Below the pieces are notes generated by a model. The model saw only the letters and a list, made by a program, of their open reading frames with translations, searched no databases and was not told the origin of the DNA. Below, piece by piece: positions 62,301 through 63,168 of a DNA stretch of 63,168 nt. Position numbers and translations under genes: made by a program. Location: contig CANGPS010000009.1 in NCBI GenBank assembly GCA_947456245.1, positions 1 to 63,168 of the forward strand. Reading direction: 5' to 3'. The stretch is from Acidimicrobiaceae bacterium. Lineage in GTDB: Bacteria > Actinomycetota > Acidimicrobiia > Acidimicrobiales > RAAP-2. The first letter of the stretch is position 1. The number at the start of each line of letters is the position of its first letter.

Positions 62301-63168
62301 ACAACGCCACCTCGCCCGGCCAACGTGGCACCGTCACGGGGTACCACGTCAGCCTGGCGTCGGGTGGCTACGCCTACGGCTGCTACGTGTACGGCAGCGG
62401 AGCGACACCGCCACCTCGCACCTGCACCATCACCGGCCTGCGCAATGGCACGACGTATCAGTTCGTCGTGACGGCGAGCAACGACTCGAGTGCCGTGAGC
62501 GACGCGTCGATCCCGTCGGATGCTGTGGTCCCGGCGACGACCCCCTCCGCTCCCACCGGTCTCGTAGCGCTCGCCTCCCGCACCACCGCAGCGCTGCGAT
62601 GGAGCGCTCCAGCGGACACCGGTGGTGCCCCCATCACGAGCTACGTGGTGACCTTCCGGCCGTCGAACGGATCGTTGTTCACGCGAACGTTCGATGGGAC
62701 GGCGACCAGCGGCATGGTCACGGGGCTGACCCCTGAGGTGACCTATGTCGTGACGATCAAGGCCGTGACGCGGGTGGGGGCGAGCCCCGACTCGACGTCA
62801 TCGACCGCGCTGTGGACCGAGCGCCCAGCAGTGCCGAGAGACGTCACGGTCCAAGCCCAGCCCGGATCGGCCGTGATCTCCTGGACCCAACCGCCCTCGA
62901 TGACGTTCCCCATCGTCTCCTACACGATCACCGCCATCGACCGCACCGACCCTGCCGGTTCGACCACGGCCGTCGTGTCGACCAACCCCGGCGGGATCGG
63001 CGGGCTCGTGCCCGGAGACACCTATGCGTTCACGGTGGCTGCGACCAACATCGTCGGGACCTCCGCCGCCTCGAGCCCGTCGAGCGCCGTCAGCTTCGCC
63101 GTCCCCCCTGCTCCGGCCGCCGCCAGCGCCTTCCTGTACGACTACGAGCCACCCGCCGGAGAGGTCGA
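59336..63168 (+). CDS. Large secreted fibronectin type III repeat protein (partial)
   Basis: One uninterrupted frame runs from the GTG at 59336 to the window end (1277 codons plus two bases). A basic start (RRRRA) and a signal peptide ending near TPAAASPS are followed by a Cys-containing N-terminal region to about residue 170, an FN3-like module (about 170-265), a region with Ig-like character (about 265-485), then about eight FN3 modules each of 90-110 residues. The modules recur with SNGSPITxYxV, a Cys pair such as STTTCTITGL, and NGTAYTFTVAATNALGTS. Several modules have a two-Cys layout (K-x-C ... C-T-I) that could form a disulfide. It is probably a surface or extracellular adhesin or scaffold. 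Confidence 0.92.
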   Translation, partial: MPPSPPRPEHPTRPRRRRASSLLAGSIAVAIGLGYAVTPAAASPSADPQATIAAPDAVWAVATDAGTEVFITPPSSAAVQPPAVAPSSYEVTSCGPYGLASAQLPQILAGNCAGDPTTTVTTVRAHPHRLGPVAVTSCVPTPTAWCLVVVKGGNGELRTSSIRAGAGGQPPNPVSSLDGRALDDGHSVLLTWLAGQDVAQAEGVPSLVVTYEVRRDGHLVARGLTAPSFQDAGCGSARRCDYEVTAVSPAGRSTPSSRSVVTLGDAAPTLARSRAAFLEPGRSSISGMLGQGVDDERPVTVRFTPVAGGTPSTASATSTGGSWSAAVPPGLSPGRYEITAAQGGHEGRVLTSVVAPDIALSASVAGAGSAASEAALPGDVVIAGQAIPTSATAPVAIVDGLVDGDRLGTDPTQAQLASVFRGLSVGRTSPTMLVPADDLGRWEGVLRVPASAAGRHVIKVTQDVPGLRQRTTYLQLTVMASTTTTSGPVVAPSAPGVPSVVAGAGRAVVRWKTPAAGSSPIAGYEVWAVDDRSKSCSVSVGASTHANRCIVRDLAQGTPYRFKVSALSAAGRSRGSAPSAPITPKGPPGVPLAPSAVAGKGSAKVSWKAPSSNGSPITAYTVTASPGGATCTTAGGSSSCKVLLTNGTAYSFTVAATNALGTSISPASTPVTPVAAPEAPSAPSVQPGSRSAVVSWSEPSSNGSPITGYAVVAKPGGKRCSTSSTTTCTITGLTNGTAYTFTVAATNALGTSTSPASSPSIPAAVPDTPTSPVATGAVGGTPARPSITVSWTAPGADGGSAVTSYVATAVQDQSKTCTAQAPSTSCTITSLPTGVTYSFTVVAVNAMGSSLPSAATAPITTASKPGAPTNVVATGGDTTVSVTWTPPVNGGGTPITSYVVKQVYTSNTCVYVVGSTPANTCTFTGLANGRWMQFTVAAVNAMGTSFDSQMSLYVTVGQGPSAPTNLVATPGNGSVVLTWDAPTAPGSKYNATSPGQRGTVTGYHVSLASGGYAYGCYVYGSGATPPPRTCTITGLRNGTTYQFVVTASNDSSAVSDASIPSDAVVPATTPSAPTGLVALASRTTAALRWSAPADTGGAPITSYVVTFRPSNGSLFTRTFDGTATSGMVTGLTPEVTYVVTIKAVTRVGASPDSTSSTALWTERPAVPRDVTVQAQPGSAVISWTQPPSMTFPIVSYTITAIDRTDPAGSTTAVVSTNPGGIGGLVPGDTYAFTVAATNIVGTSAASSPSSAVSFAVPPAPAAASAFLYDYEPPAGEV

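Noticed and set aside
60800-63110. Regular DNA repeats considered as a tandem repeat array or CRISPR
   Set aside because: The periodicity of roughly 270-330 bases follows FN3 protein modules, with continuous open frame and no constant short repeats or spacers.

Overview
The window is uniformly very GC-rich and densely coded. It shows GTG/TTG starts, many ATGA/TGATG stop-start overlaps, several P450s, an acyl-CoA dehydrogenase, a HAPMO-like Baeyer-Villiger monooxygenase and numerous Thr/Pro-rich secreted proteins. This points to an environmental Actinomycetota, perhaps Acidimicrobiia; the class is an inference from gene style only.

Layout. 0-6.3 kb: ychF, then a divergent branched-chain amino-acid-type ABC importer (lipoprotein, fused LivH-LivM permease, LivG, LivF). 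6.3-11.6 kb: an apparent envelope redox operon with three low-complexity secreted or anchored proteins, an ApbE flavin transferase, a ferric-reductase-like heme membrane protein and a histidine kinase/response regulator pair; two near-identical direct repeats lie upstream. 11.6-12.4 kb: an FAH-family hydrolase.

12.45-18.0 kb is the most striking locus. A cobalamin riboswitch precedes a tightly coupled operon encoding a secreted alpha/alpha-barrel protein, a membrane-anchored transcobalamin-C-terminal-like (DUF4430-like) protein, EcfT, a fused double EcfA ATPase and an ECF S component. It reads as a vitamin B12 capture and uptake system in which the two domains of intrinsic factor/transcobalamin are separate proteins.

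18-32.9 kb is a catabolic region. A leftward operon (HIBADH-like dehydrogenase, aldehyde dehydrogenase, CMD-family protein, SDR, glutamate-decarboxylase-like PLP enzyme) diverges from a rightward operon (TetR, P450, SDR, CYP51-like P450, ferredoxin, NTF2-like protein) across a control region with two palindromes. An orphan solute-binding protein, a zinc alcohol dehydrogenase and the Baeyer-Villiger enzyme follow.

33-38.3 kb is accessory: three paralogous sulfotransferase-like genes, a methyltransferase, two long non-coding or decayed stretches, and tRNA-Arg(CCT) whose 3' end abuts a phytanoyl-CoA dioxygenase gene lacking its N-terminal part. 38.4-50 kb is mostly housekeeping and small enzymes: DUF1801, DCC thiol oxidoreductase, phosphotriesterase-like hydrolase, VOC, cupin, HtrA protease, SDR, acetyl-CoA synthetase, GNAT, carbonic anhydrase, nucleosidase, AhpD-like, YihY/BrkB, secernin-like, NFU.

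50-63.2 kb: a leaderless-looking MarR-MFS pair with an operator in its promoter; an APC permease with a hexanucleotide repeat coding a Ser-Ala N-terminus; a P450 and an acyl-CoA dehydrogenase; a translationally coupled glycosyltransferase-methyltransferase-six-hairpin trio; and a very large secreted fibronectin type III repeat protein that runs off the right end.
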